From the NCBI RefSeq assembly GCF_030408835.1, contig NZ_CP047357.1, positions 1,674,001 through 1,738,000 of the forward strand: a stretch of 64,000 bases of DNA, read 5' to 3'. Under the pieces are notes generated by a model, which was given only the letters and a program-made list of their open reading frames with translations, was not told the origin of the DNA and searched no databases. The position numbers were made by a program, and so were the translations under genes. Of this stretch, positions 28,583 through 42,526 are shown piece by piece. This DNA comes from Corynebacterium freneyi. Its GTDB lineage: Bacteria > Actinomycetota > Actinomycetes > Mycobacteriales > Mycobacteriaceae. Each line of letters starts with the position of its first letter. Position 1 is the stretch's first letter.

Positions 28583-29518
28583 TCACCGCCTCGGGCCCCG
28601 CCATCCCGTCACCGGCAGGCGGAACTTGTGCACCAGCCGATCCGTGAACGGCGCCGAATCCAGGCGGACCCACTTCACCGCCTGCTCGCCGCGGGTGATT
28701 TCGATGCGGCTGCCCGCCGGCATCGGAATCGGCCGGAACCCGTCGAGCACCGCCTGCGCGGCGCTGGTCTGCGGATTCGTCTCCACCGCCACCGTCGAAT
28801 GCGGCGACACCACCATCGGCCGGTCGAACAGGGCGTGGGCGTTGTTGGGCACCACCAGGATCGCGTCGAGCTCCGGCCACAGCACCGGGCCGCCCGCCGA
28901 AAAGGCGTACGCCGTCGAGCCGGTCGGCGTGGAAATGAGCACGCCGTCGCAGCCGTAGGAGCTCACCGGGCGCTGATCGACCTCCAGCACGACGTCGAGG
29001 ACGCCGCGGCGATTGAGGTTTTCGATGCTGACCTCGTTGAGCGCCCAGCCCGTGCCGATGACCCGGCCATCGTTGTCGCGGACCGTCGCCGTCACCGTCA
29101 TCCGGTCCTCGACGCGCCAGCTGCGGTCGATGACCCGCTGAATCGCCTCGGTCATCGACTCCTGCTCCCACTCGGCCAGGAAGCCGACGTGGCCCATGTT
29201 GATGCCCAGCACCGGCAGATCCATCGAATGGGCGATGTCCGCCGCCCGCAGGAACGTGCCGTCGCCGCCGAGCACGAGCACCAGCTCGCACCCCGACGCG
29301 GCCTGCGGCGAATGTCCGAACCGCGGGTACCGGCCCAGCACCGGGTGACGCAGCAGCGTCGCCGGATCATCGCCGGCCAAAACGCGCACGCCGATGCCGG
29401 CGCGGTCGAGCAGCTCCGCCGCTTCGGCGGCCATCTCCAGGTTGGAGCTGCGCCCCGAATGCGGCACCAGCAGCACCTGGCGGTCCCGGTCCTCCGTCAT
29501 CGCGGACCTTTCCGTCAT
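28583..29518 (-). CDS. nadK: NAD kinase
   Basis: 311 residues. The GGDGTFLRAA motif near residue 85 carries the catalytic Asp, and ALNEVSIEN and STPTGSTAYAFSAGGPV form the NAD site. It phosphorylates NAD to NADP with ATP or polyphosphate. ATG 29518 overlaps the tlyA stop and has AGGAGG upstream; a second ATG at 29500 is possible. Order tlyA-nadK-recN is conserved with mycobacteria. Confidence 0.94.
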   Translation of the reverse strand: MTERSAMTEDRDRQVLLVPHSGRSSNLEMAAEAAELLDRAGIGVRVLAGDDPATLLRHPVLGRYPRFGHSPQAASGCELVLVLGGDGTFLRAADIAHSMDLPVLGINMGHVGFLAEWEQESMTEAIQRVIDRSWRVEDRMTVTATVRDNDGRVIGTGWALNEVSIENLNRRGVLDVVLEVDQRPVSSYGCDGVLISTPTGSTAYAFSAGGPVLWPELDAILVVPNNAHALFDRPMVVSPHSTVAVETNPQTSAAQAVLDGFRPIPMPAGSRIEITRGEQAVKWVRLDSAPFTDRLVHKFRLPVTGWRGPRR

Positions 29519-30351
29519 CGGGGCCCCTCCTCCACGGCGCGATCGATCATCTCATCCAGCTTTTCATCATCCACGTCGGATGCGCCACCATCCTTGACCA
29601 GCCACAGGAAATACTCCACGTTGCCGGACGGGCCGGGCAGCGGGCTGGCGACGACGCCGCGCACCGACAGCCCCAGCGTCCGTCCGAAGCGGGCGACGTC
29701 GCCGACGACTTCCTTGCGCAGCTGCGGGCTGCGGACCACGCCGCCGGAGCCGAGGCGATCCTTGCCCACCTCGAACTGCGGTTTGACCATCGGCAGCAGG
29801 TCCGCCCCGTCGACCAGGCTGTCGACCAGCGCCGGCAGCGTCAACCGCAGGGAAATGAAGGACAGGTCGCCGACCATGACGTCGGCCGCACCGCCGATCA
29901 TGTCCGCGGTGAGGGTACGCACGTTCGTCCGGTCGAGGACCGTGACGCGGGCGTCGTCGCGAAGCCTCCAGATCAGCTGCCCGTAGCCGACGTCGACGGC
30001 GATGACTTCGGCGGCGTCGCGGCGCAGGCACACGTCGGTGAAGCCTCCGGTCGACGCGCCGGCGTCGATGACGCGACGCCCCGCCAAGCTCAGCCCCTCC
30101 GGTTCGAACGCGGCGAGCGCACCGAGCAACTTGTGGGCGCCGCGCGAGGCCCAGTTGGCGTCGTCGGCGTCCTCGCTCACCCGGATGGAAATGTCCCCGG
30201 TGACCGCCGTGGCCGGCTTCGTCGCCGCCATTCCGTTGACCGTGACGCGCCCGTCCTTGATCAGCTCGACGGCATGCTCCCTCGACCGCGCGATCTTGCG
30301 GCGCACCAGCTCCGCGTCCAGCCGGCGTTTCGGGGTCGATCCCTTAGCCAC
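29515..30351 (-). CDS. tlyA: TlyA, 16S/23S rRNA 2'-O-methyltransferase
   Basis: 278 residues from GTG 30351. An N-terminal S4 domain (RLDAELVRRKIARSREHAVELIKDGRVTVNG region) is followed by an FtsJ-like methyltransferase with the SAM motif IDAGASTGGFTDVCL, then VDVGYGQL and VMVGDLSFISL. Family members methylate C1409 of 16S and C1920 of 23S rRNA, modifications that govern capreomycin sensitivity. The 5' end overlaps the small upstream gene by eight bases. Confidence 0.92.
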   Translation of the reverse strand: MAKGSTPKRRLDAELVRRKIARSREHAVELIKDGRVTVNGMAATKPATAVTGDISIRVSEDADDANWASRGAHKLLGALAAFEPEGLSLAGRRVIDAGASTGGFTDVCLRRDAAEVIAVDVGYGQLIWRLRDDARVTVLDRTNVRTLTADMIGGAADVMVGDLSFISLRLTLPALVDSLVDGADLLPMVKPQFEVGKDRLGSGGVVRSPQLRKEVVGDVARFGRTLGLSVRGVVASPLPGPSGNVEYFLWLVKDGGASDVDDEKLDEMIDRAVEEGPR

Positions 30352-30610
30352 GCGACGCCCCTTCCCCGCCCAGCGCCTCCTGCAGCAGGGCGTGCGCACG
30401 TTCCAGGTGCGCGGCGCGGTCGGCCGGGGTCGGCGCGGGCGCGTCGAGGGCTTCCCGTACGTGACGACGAAGCCGGTCCGGGTCGACCGCCCCGCCGGCC
30501 AGAGCGGCGGCGGCGTCGTTGGGCGTGGGGCCCGGCCGGGGACCCGAAGAGCCGGGGCCGGGCACGGGGCCGGGCTTCGGGGTCTGTCCGGAAACGGCCA
30601 TCTCCTCCAT
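30344..30610 (-). CDS. Small conserved protein between the HAD phosphatase and tlyA
   Basis: 88 residues. ATG 30610 overlaps the phosphatase stop as TGATG. The first 30 residues are Pro/Gly-rich; the rest (DPDRLRRHVREALDAP...HLERAHALLQEAL) is predicted helical. Mycobacteria carry a small gene of this kind (Rv1693) at the same place, so position supports a real gene. No function can be assigned. Confidence 0.65.
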   Translation of the reverse strand: MEEMAVSGQTPKPGPVPGPGSSGPRPGPTPNDAAAALAGGAVDPDRLRRHVREALDAPAPTPADRAAHLERAHALLQEALGGEGASRG

Positions 30611-31653
30611 CACCGCCACGCGGCGACGGCAGCGGCGGCCGCATCCGAGGTGGTGCGCACCCCGGTGACCGGAGCGGTCGACGGCGCACCGTCGACGTCG
30701 AACCAGGCGACCGAAGCGGCGGTGAGCAGCGCGGCGACCGCGGCCTGAGCAGGATTGTCCAGACGGGCATCCGAGGCGTCGCCGCCGCCGATGACGATGA
30801 CGCCCGGGTCCTCCGGATCGCGCTCGGCGGTGAAACCGGCCTGCGGACGCGGTTCGGCGTGCTCCGCCGGGGCGACCAGGGCGCCCATGTCGGCGCCGAT
30901 GACGGTCGGCCGTTCCTCCGGGATCGCCGACAGCGTTTCGTGGTGGCCGGAAATGCCGGTGACGGTCATCAGGGTGTCGTAGCCCGCGGCGTTGCCGCCG
31001 GCGATGTCGGTGTTCAGGCGGTCGCCGATGACGATCGGCCGCTGCGACCCCAGGCGGGCCGCACCACGGTGGAACATCGGCGGCTGCGGCTTGCCCGCGC
31101 TGCGCGGCTCGACGCCGGTGGCCGACACCACGGCCGCGACCATCGACCCGTTGCCCACCAACAGGCCGCGCTCCATCGGCAGGGTGGTGTCCAGGTTCGA
31201 CGCCAGGTAGGTGGCGCCGCGTGCGATGGCGAGCGCGGCCTCCGACAACATCGCCCAGTTGGTGTCGGGGTTGTGCCCCTGGAACACCGCCGCCGGCTCG
31301 TCGTCGGCGGAGTCGACCAGCTCGTAGCCGGCCTCGGTCGCCAGGTCGCGGAACGACTGCGCGCCCAGCACCAGCACCTTCGAACCCTCCGGGATGATTC
31401 CCCCGGCCATTTCGATGGCGGCCTGCGCCGAGGTCATGACGTCATCGCCGGTGCAGTCGTACCCGAGGGAACGCAGCTGCTCGGCGACGGTTTCCGGGGA
31501 GCGCGAGGCGTTGTTCGTGACGAACAGCATCGGCAGTCCGGCCTCCGTCAACGCCTCGAGGGCTCCGGGGACGGGGCGGCCGCCCTCGTAGATCGTGCCG
31601 TCGAGATCGAGCAGGGCGGCGTCGTAACGTCCGGCAAGCAATTCGGTGCTCAT
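30610..31653 (-). CDS. HAD-IIA phosphatase, glycerol-3-phosphate phosphatase-like
   Basis: 347 residues from ATG 31653. HAD motif I is DLDGTIYEG (Asp16 and Asp18), motif II FVTNNAS, motif III/IV GKPQPPMF and VIGDRLNTDIAGGNAAG. The type IIA cap and the C-terminal extension of about 75 residues match the mycobacterial orthologue (Rv1692), described as a glycerol-3-phosphate phosphatase. It sits in the same operon order as in mycobacteria (TPR protein, phosphatase, small protein, tlyA). Confidence 0.82.
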   Translation of the reverse strand: MSTELLAGRYDAALLDLDGTIYEGGRPVPGALEALTEAGLPMLFVTNNASRSPETVAEQLRSLGYDCTGDDVMTSAQAAIEMAGGIIPEGSKVLVLGAQSFRDLATEAGYELVDSADDEPAAVFQGHNPDTNWAMLSEAALAIARGATYLASNLDTTLPMERGLLVGNGSMVAAVVSATGVEPRSAGKPQPPMFHRGAARLGSQRPIVIGDRLNTDIAGGNAAGYDTLMTVTGISGHHETLSAIPEERPTVIGADMGALVAPAEHAEPRPQAGFTAERDPEDPGVIVIGGGDASDARLDNPAQAAVAALLTAASVAWFDVDGAPSTAPVTGVRTTSDAAAAAVAAWR

Positions 31654-31732
31654 GGGAAAACCTCGGTCCAATCCAAGTGGGTTCGGTTCTGGGTGGGTTC
31701 GGTGCTGGTCTGCGTCGGTCACTTTCCCGGTT

Positions 31733-32923
31733 CTACAGCTCGGCCACGCGTTCGCGGGAGTCGAGGAGCTCGTCCGGGTCGAGCTCGGCCGAACGGTTGA
31801 ACCACTCGCGGGCCTCGTCGGTGCGGCCGGCCTCCGCCAACGCATCGGCGTAGGCGTAGAACAGGCGAGCGCCCTCGAAGTCCTTGCGGTTCGGATCCAG
31901 GTTCTGCGCCTCGAGCTCGATGATCGCCGAATCCAGATCACCCATGTCACGGCGCGCCCCGGCGACCACGATGGCCAACTCGGTGCGCGAGTCGTCGTCA
32001 AGCAAACGAACCTCGTCGGTCCGGCTCAGCTCGATGGCCTTCTCCGGACGGCCCAGGCCACGCTCGCAGTCGGCCATGACCGCCAGCAGACCCGCGCCAC
32101 CGGAAATGCGGCGTGCGGCGCGCAGCTCCGCCAACGCCTCCTTCCACTCGCCGGCGTGGTACGCGGCGACGCCATTGGTCTCGCGGACGACGCCGACCCG
32201 ACCGGCCCGGTCCTTCGCCGCGCGGGCATGGCGCAACGCCAGCTTCGGGTCATCGGCCATGAGCGTCGCGGCCATGATCATGTGGCGGGCGACGGTGTCG
32301 GCGTTGTCCTTGGCCAGGCTCTTCAGATCCTGACGCACCGACGGGTCGAGCTCGTCGGCCTTGACGTCATCGGGAATCGACGGCTCGTTCTGGCGCGCGA
32401 CGATGCGCTCCTCGCGGAAACCCGGACGCTGCGGGCCGGTGCGCGGCGCACGCTTCTGATCCGGCTGGAAACGACCGCCCCGGTTGGAACGGCGGCGCGG
32501 GCCGCCCTGTCCGCCATGGCCACCCGGGCCACCGCGACGGGCATCCCGACGGTCGCCGCGCGGGCCACCGCCACGACGCTCCCCCTGGCGGTCGTCCCGG
32601 CGATCATCGCGGCGCCACTCCCGGCGGTCGCCGCGCTCGCCGCGGTAGTCGCGGTTGTCCCGGTTGTCGCGGTCGTTGCGACGGTCATCGCGACGCTGCC
32701 CGCCCCGATCGTCGCGACGCTCATCGCGGCCGTCGCGGTTGTCCCACCGCCGGCCGCCCTGACCGCCGTGCCCCGGACGCCCGCCGCGGCCACCCTGGCC
32801 CCGGCCTCCCTGACCACGCCCGCCCGGGCGGCCACCGCCGCGGCCGCCGCGGAAACCACCGGGGCGGCCGCCCTGGCCTCCGCGGCGCTCACCGTCGGGA
32901 CGCGAACCTTCGTTCTCGGCCAT
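31733..32923 (-). CDS. RGG/RD-rich disordered N-terminus with TPR domain
   Basis: 396 residues. Residues about 10-150 are almost entirely Gly, Arg and Asp: a block of RGG/GGR repeats (GGRGQGGRGQGGRGGRPG), then RDDR/RDNRD repeats, then another Gly-Arg block. Residues about 165-396 are helical tetratricopeptide-type repeats (ALRHARAAKDRAGRVG, KEALAELRAARRISGG, EAREWFNRSAELDP). The TPR half corresponds to mycobacterial Rv1691. Arg-Gly tails commonly bind RNA, so a translation- or RNA-linked role is possible, fitting neighbours that modify rRNA, but this is inference. Confidence 0.8.
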   Translation of the reverse strand: MAENEGSRPDGERRGGQGGRPGGFRGGRGGGRPGGRGQGGRGQGGRGGRPGHGGQGGRRWDNRDGRDERRDDRGGQRRDDRRNDRDNRDNRDYRGERGDRREWRRDDRRDDRQGERRGGGPRGDRRDARRGGPGGHGGQGGPRRRSNRGGRFQPDQKRAPRTGPQRPGFREERIVARQNEPSIPDDVKADELDPSVRQDLKSLAKDNADTVARHMIMAATLMADDPKLALRHARAAKDRAGRVGVVRETNGVAAYHAGEWKEALAELRAARRISGGAGLLAVMADCERGLGRPEKAIELSRTDEVRLLDDDSRTELAIVVAGARRDMGDLDSAIIELEAQNLDPNRKDFEGARLFYAYADALAEAGRTDEAREWFNRSAELDPDELLDSRERVAEL

Positions 32924-33114
32924 GTTGCAGGAAGCTCCTCACGCGATTGCCGCTTTCGCGCCACGGCGTCGCCCGGTCGGGGCGATCCACCGCGCGAAAG
33001 CGGATGAAAGTCGAACATTGACGAATCAAGCGGCGCTTCACCATGCGAAGAGGGGCCCATGCCCCGGCACCGCGTTCAACGGCCCAGGCTACCAGCCGCG
33101 GCCGCGCGCACCCC

Positions 33115-34059
33115 TCACGCGTGGACCGAAAGATGGTGCGCCACGAGCACCGGGTCGCCGGAGATGTCCCACGTCGACGTCGCCGTCCACCCGCCGCCGC
33201 GCGTCACCGCCACTCCGGTGGCGCCGACGACCGTGATCTCCGGCCGCTGCGAGGCGAAATCCGCCGGAAACGCCGCGTCCATCTCGGACGGCACGATCAC
33301 TGCGCGCTTGGTCAAAAAGGCCAGTCGAGCCTCGTCGCCGTCGCGGGCCCTTCCGGCCGCGCGCACGAGCGTCCCCTGTGCGGTGCGAACCGCCGTCATG
33401 GCTTCTGCTGCCGGGTCGGCGGCGACGTCGAAAAGCCCGGCCTGCCCCGCATCCGAGGCGGCCTTGCCCGCACCGCCCGTGCCGGAGCCACCGCGGGCCG
33501 TGCGTGACGACGACTCCGTGGACGCGGCCCGCCCTTCCTTCCCGGAAGCGGCCGCAGGCCCGCCGGCCATGATCAGCTCCGCACTCGTCGTGGCCCCCGG
33601 GAACCCCGGACCCTCGTTGACCGGCTCACCGGCCTGGAAGGACGTCGCCGCGGCGCGCGCACGCTCATCGGCGGCTTCGTTCATCTCGTGGCCGGCGTGC
33701 CCCTTCACCCACTCGAAATGGACGACGCGGCCCTGCATCAGCTCATCGATGACGGACAGAATGTCCACGTTGAGCACGGGCTTTCCATCCCGCTTCTTCC
33801 AGCCCTTGCGCTTCCACCCCGGCATCCACTTGGTCACCGAGTTGATCACGTACTGCGAATCGCACAGGATTCGAAGTTCTTCATCGGCGCGGTGCGACGT
33901 CGACGCGAGCAAGTCCGCCACGGCCATCAACTCGCCGCGGTTGTTCGTGCTCTTCTTCCACCCGCCCGCGGCCCACGTGTCGTCGTCGATGTACCAGGAC
34001 CAGCCGGCCGGACCCGGATTACCAAGGGCCGAACCGTCGGCAGCGGCGATGATAGTCAT
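33115..34059 (-). CDS. rnhA: Ribonuclease HI with a long C-terminal extension
   Basis: 314 residues, about twice the usual 150. Residues 1-140 are RNase HI: catalytic Asp8 (AADGSALGNPGPAG), Glu43 (NNRGEL), Asp67 (CDSQYV), Asp131 (NEAADERA) and the basic protrusion KRKGWKKRDGK. It cleaves RNA in RNA-DNA hybrids. Residues about 150-205 are a low-complexity Gly/Ala/Ser linker, and about 210-314 form a separate compact region (GLFDVAADPAAEAM...ITVVGATGVAVTRGGGW...) that I do not recognise. Confidence 0.88.
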   Translation of the reverse strand: MTIIAAADGSALGNPGPAGWSWYIDDDTWAAGGWKKSTNNRGELMAVADLLASTSHRADEELRILCDSQYVINSVTKWMPGWKRKGWKKRDGKPVLNVDILSVIDELMQGRVVHFEWVKGHAGHEMNEAADERARAAATSFQAGEPVNEGPGFPGATTSAELIMAGGPAAASGKEGRAASTESSSRTARGGSGTGGAGKAASDAGQAGLFDVAADPAAEAMTAVRTAQGTLVRAAGRARDGDEARLAFLTKRAVIVPSEMDAAFPADFASQRPEITVVGATGVAVTRGGGWTATSTWDISGDPVLVAHHLSVHA

Positions 34060-34131
34060 GGCTGCCGATTGTAACGACGCCCACCGGCCCGGATGTCACC
34101 GAGGCCCGCGGGCGTCGTCACCGGCGAACAA

Positions 34132-34977
34132 TCACCAGACGTCGTAGTCGTCGAGAATGCTCGAGAAGTCGTCGAACATGTCCGAGAAGTCGCCGAAGTC
34201 ATCGAAGATGTCGGACATGTCGCCGAAATCATCAAAGGCCGAGAAGTCAATGTCCGGATCGCAGATCTTCCACTCGCCGTCTTCCTTCGCCATCTTCAAA
34301 GCGGACGAACCGGAACCGATCTCCGCGGCCGTACGGTCATCGTTGGTGAAGGTCACGTCGTCGGGCTCGTAGCTCTCCGCCTCGAGCTCCGAAGCAATGA
34401 ACTCATCGCCGAACGCACCGAACGAATCCTGGAACTTCTGGATGTTCTCGTCATCGGCGCGGTAGGCCGTGCACATCAGCGCATTCCATTCGACGAGATT
34501 GTCCGACTCGAGGATCGTATTCGCGGAATCGTTGGCGGCCTCGGCGACGGCCTTCTTTTCCGCCCGTTCGGAGCCCCCCAGGAAGAAGAAGGCGACCACA
34601 CCGATGATGGCGATCAGTGCCACGGCGCCGACGCCGCCGAGGATCCACGGGGTCTTGGAGCCCGAAGATCCGGATCCCGAACCGCCGGGCGTACCGCCGG
34701 CGGCACCCTGCGGGGCACCGTATCCGCCGCCGGCGCCGAATCCGGACTGCATCCCCTGATCCCACTGCGGGGACTGACCGCCGCCCCAGGACTGACCGCC
34801 GTTGCCGGCGCCGCCGGCCTGGTTGCCCTGTCCGCCACCGCCGTAACCATAGGGGTTCTGACCGCCGCCACCGGGCTGCCCGGACTGTCCACCACCGGGC
34901 TGGCCATAGGGGCCGGATTGCCCGAAGGATCCACCCTGCCCGTAGGGGCCACCCTGCCCGAAACCGGAGTTATTCAT
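34132..34977 (-). CDS. Gly/Gln-rich single-pass membrane protein with acidic Asp-Phe repeat tail
   Basis: 281 residues. Residues 1-105 are Gly/Gln/Pro/Tyr-rich (GPYGQ, GGGQ units) and presumably cytosolic. A membrane helix spans about 110-132 (WILGGVGAVALIAIIGVVAFFFLGG), then an extracytoplasmic domain resembling DUF4878-type lipoprotein domains (ESDNLVEWNALMCTAYR...WKICDP). The last 40 residues repeat a [FM][S/D]D-F-D pattern (SAFDDFGD, SDIFDDFGD, SDMFDDF). GAGAGG lies before ATG 34977. The function is unknown. It is the last gene before the rRNA operon. Confidence 0.75.
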   Translation of the reverse strand: MNNSGFGQGGPYGQGGSFGQSGPYGQPGGGQSGQPGGGGQNPYGYGGGGQGNQAGGAGNGGQSWGGGQSPQWDQGMQSGFGAGGGYGAPQGAAGGTPGGSGSGSSGSKTPWILGGVGAVALIAIIGVVAFFFLGGSERAEKKAVAEAANDSANTILESDNLVEWNALMCTAYRADDENIQKFQDSFGAFGDEFIASELEAESYEPDDVTFTNDDRTAAEIGSGSSALKMAKEDGEWKICDPDIDFSAFDDFGDMSDIFDDFGDFSDMFDDFSSILDDYDVW

Positions 34978-35165
34978 TACCTCTCCCAAAGTATGCGTAC
35001 AACGGCTACAGCCTACAGGCAGCGACTGCAGGTGGCGTACCGAACCAACGGTGGGCGCCCACGTACCCGAAAAACGCCCCAGTCCCGCCGTCCCCTGCAA
35101 CCACGTGGTGCGTGGTCCCCGCCAACCCCCAAAAAAGGACCGGCAGCAACCACACCCCACACAAT

Positions 35166-35233
35166 AAAAAAAGAGGGAGTCTCCCCCGCCACCACCAACC
35201 CCACGGGCAGGCGACAACGAAGGAAACTCCCTC
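35166..35233 (-). terminator. rRNA operon terminator
   Basis: On the minus strand, 12 bases (35222-35233) pair with 35173-35184 to form a stem containing one G-U pair, followed directly by seven U residues (35166-35172). It lies just after 5S rRNA and is a textbook rho-independent terminator with a larger-than-usual loop of about 37 bases. Confidence 0.88.
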
Positions 35234-35246
35234 ACACAAGTTATTG

Positions 35247-35364
35247 GCCGGCAGTGACCTACTCTCCCACACCCTCCCAGGTGCAGTACCATCGGCGCAG
35301 GTGGGCTTAGCTTCCGGGTTCGGAATGGGACCGGGCGTGACCCCACCGCTATAACCACCGACAC
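35247..35364 (-). rRNA. rrf: 5S ribosomal RNA
   Basis: About 118 bases. The minus strand reads GTGTCGGTGGTTATAGCGGT at the 5' end, followed by the conserved CCCATTCCGAACCCGG loop and GCGCCGATGGTACTGC; the ends pair as expected. The exact 3' end may be off by a few bases. Confidence 0.93.
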
Positions 35365-35445
35365 GATCTACGGGAACACACCAACCACACACCAACCACC
35401 ACACACACGGGTGGCCGGCAAGGGTCGGGGGTGCTGTCCCAGACG

Positions 35446-35462
35446 CTGGATAGTGGACGCGA
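35446..35462. repeat. Downstream arm of the 23S rRNA processing stem
   Basis: Seventeen bases here are the exact reverse complement of 38667-38683, on the other side of the 23S gene. In the transcript they would pair into the long stem cut by RNase III to release pre-23S rRNA. Confidence 0.85.
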
Positions 35463-35529
35463 ACCAAAACTCTTGGTCCTTCTCGTTACGTAGAAAATGT
35501 CAACCGCACACCCCACAACAATGGGATGC

Positions 35530-40502
<4,973 letters not shown>

Positions 40503-41045
40503 CTATTTCAGTGAAAAGCTCAAAACCGGCAAAAACAAACGACAAACCAACCACACTCGGCTGGCCTGGCATTCATATCCGAAAAAACAGTGCACCCACC
40601 CCGACAGGGTGAAGGAGCAGGCACACCAAACAGGTTGAAAAGAAAGAGCAACCAGAAACTCCTGGCACTCACCAAATCAACACAAAATAAAGTACATCGG
40701 CACACTATCGAGTTCTCAAAAAACACACGCACACCCACAACAACCAGGCACACCCAGCGCCGCAAGCAGCAAGAAGGAATCTTAAACCACCCGCCCCACC
40801 GAAGTCAAACTCGGCGCAACCAGAAGGTAAATTCCCCGCAAACACCCCGCCCGACCAGCACCCTTGCAGGCACCAACCCGGCGTCTCGCTTGCCCCGGTA
40901 ACACTACACACGACCACCACGGACACCAAAAGTCCTGGTCACTGCCTGCTTCTCGGCCATCTTGCCTCCCACATGGCCGTCGTAAAGCCCCAAAGCATCA
41001 CGCAAACCGCTCAAGGGCGCACTTCGCACGCCACGCTCCCGCACG
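40503..41045 (-). other. rRNA operon leader and promoter region
   Basis: About 540 bases with no gene. It holds one clear promoter (40779-40808) and, downstream of it, the element TTTTTTGAGAACTCGATAG (about 40703-40721) that recurs in part in the 16S-23S spacer and is likely part of the antitermination/processing signals. The part above 40810 may contain further upstream promoters, but I could not place them with confidence. Confidence 0.65.
40779..40808 (-). promoter_or_regulatory. rrn promoter
   Basis: Minus strand: -35 TTGACT (40803-40808) and -10 TAAGAT (40779-40784) with an 18-base spacer, about 280 bases before 16S rRNA. It is the best match to a vegetative sigma promoter in the leader. 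Confidence 0.75.
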
Positions 41046-41085
41046 AAAAAAGCCCGCCACCCCGGATTCGGCTCCGGGATGACGG
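41046..41085 (-). terminator. tyrS terminator
   Basis: Thirteen base pairs (41073-41085 with 41054-41066, two of them G-U) close a 6-base loop and are followed after GC by six U residues (41046-41051). It lies 57 bases after the tyrS stop and separates tyrS from the rRNA promoter. Confidence 0.88.
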
Positions 41086-41141
41086 ACACGATGCATGCAC
41101 CTCGACGCGCGCTTCTTCACCACGCGCCATCGATGCGTTGG

Positions 41142-42416
41142 TCAGCGGTGGATGCGCACGCCGGCGAAGTTCTTCTTGCCTCGGCGCAGCACCAGCCACG
41201 TGCCGTGCAGCAAATCGGAATCGGCGGGCACCCACTCCTCGTCGGTGATGCGCTCGTTGTTGACGTAGGCGCCGCCCTCCTTGAGGGTGCGTCGCGCCTC
41301 GCCCTTCGACTTCGCCAGGCCCGATGCGACCAGCAGATCCACCGCGGTATCCGGCTCACCGGCGTTGACGTCGGCAACCTCGGTCTCCGACACCGCCGCG
41401 GCCAGCGTCGCCTCATCCAAGTCGGACAACTCGGCCCGGCCGAACAACGCCTGCGCCGCCAGCTCCACGGCCTTGCGGGCATCCTCGCCGTGCACCAGGT
41501 CCGTCATCTCCTGCGCCAGGCGACGCTGAGCCTCGCGCTTGAACGGACGCTCGGCGACCGCGACCTCGTACTCGGCGATCTCCTCGCGGGTCAGGAACGT
41601 GAACCACTTCAGGTAATCGATGACGACGGAGTCGCCGGCGTTGATGAAGTACTGGTACCACGCGTACGGGCTGGTCAGCTCGGCGTCGAGCCACAGCTTG
41701 CCGCCGCCGGTGGACTTGCCGAACTTCTTGCCCTCCGCGTCGGTCACCAGCGGCACGGTCAGCCCGTGGACCTTCTCGCCGTCGAGGCGACGGTTCAGGT
41801 CGACGCCGGAAACGATGTTGCCCCACTGATCCGAACCGCCGATCTGCAGGCGGCAGTCGTGGGTGCGGCGCAGGTGCACGTAGTCGTTGGCCTGCAGCAG
41901 CATGTAGGAAAACTCGGTGTAGGACATGCCGTCGTTTTCCAGGCGACGCTTGACGGTGTCGCGGTCGAGCATCGTGTTGAGCGAAAAGTTCTTGCCCAAG
42001 TCACGAAGGAACTCGATCACCGAGATCTTCGACACCCAGTCGTAGTTGTTGACCAGCAGGCCACGGCCCGGCTGATCCTCCTCGATGATGTCGACGAATC
42101 GGCGCAGCTGCTCCTCGATCTTCGCGACGTTGCCGGCGATCTCCTCTTCGGTGAGCATGGAACGCTCGCCGACGTCGCGCGGGTCGCCGATCATGCCGGT
42201 GGCGCCACCGGCCAGGGCGATCGGGCGATGCCCGGCGTCCTGGAAACGCTTGAGCATCACCAGCGGAACGAGGTGGCCGGCGTGCAGCGACGAACCCGTC
42301 GGATCGAAGCCCACATACGCGGTGATGGGCCCCTCCTCGACCAGGGCGCGCAGGGCGTCCAGGTCCGTCGACTGCGCGATGAGGCCGCGCCATTCCAGGT
42401 CTTCGATGATGTTCAT
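41142..42416 (-). CDS. tyrS: Tyrosyl-tRNA synthetase
   Basis: 424 residues from ATG 42416 ([15 protein letters not shown], the usual bacterial start). Class I synthetase: HIGH-type motif SLHAGHLVP near residue 43, Tyr-binding [10 protein letters not shown], and KMSKS-type motif KFGKST near residue 228. The C-terminal S4 domain runs from about 355 ([20 protein letters not shown]). A further in-frame ATG at 42434 is possible but less likely. A strong terminator follows, so it is the last gene of its unit. Confidence 0.96.
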   Translation of the reverse strand: MNIIEDLEWRGLIAQSTDLDALRALVEEGPITAYVGFDPTGSSLHAGHLVPLVMLKRFQDAGHRPIALAGGATGMIGDPRDVGERSMLTEEEIAGNVAKIEEQLRRFVDIIEEDQPGRGLLVNNYDWVSKISVIEFLRDLGKNFSLNTMLDRDTVKRRLENDGMSYTEFSYMLLQANDYVHLRRTHDCRLQIGGSDQWGNIVSGVDLNRRLDGEKVHGLTVPLVTDAEGKKFGKSTGGGKLWLDAELTSPYAWYQYFINAGDSVVIDYLKWFTFLTREEIAEYEVAVAERPFKREAQRRLAQEMTDLVHGEDARKAVELAAQALFGRAELSDLDEATLAAAVSETEVADVNAGEPDTAVDLLVASGLAKSKGEARRTLKEGGAYVNNERITDEEWVPADSDLLHGTWLVLRRGKKNFAGVRIHR

Positions 42417-42526
42417 GTCGGTCACGCGGAACATCCTAACGTGCCGGAACGCGGCGGGCGTGGCGGGGTCGACCCGCACGGGCGCGTCCCCACGTGGGCG
42501 CCGCCGCACCAGGTCCGTCCCGTTGC

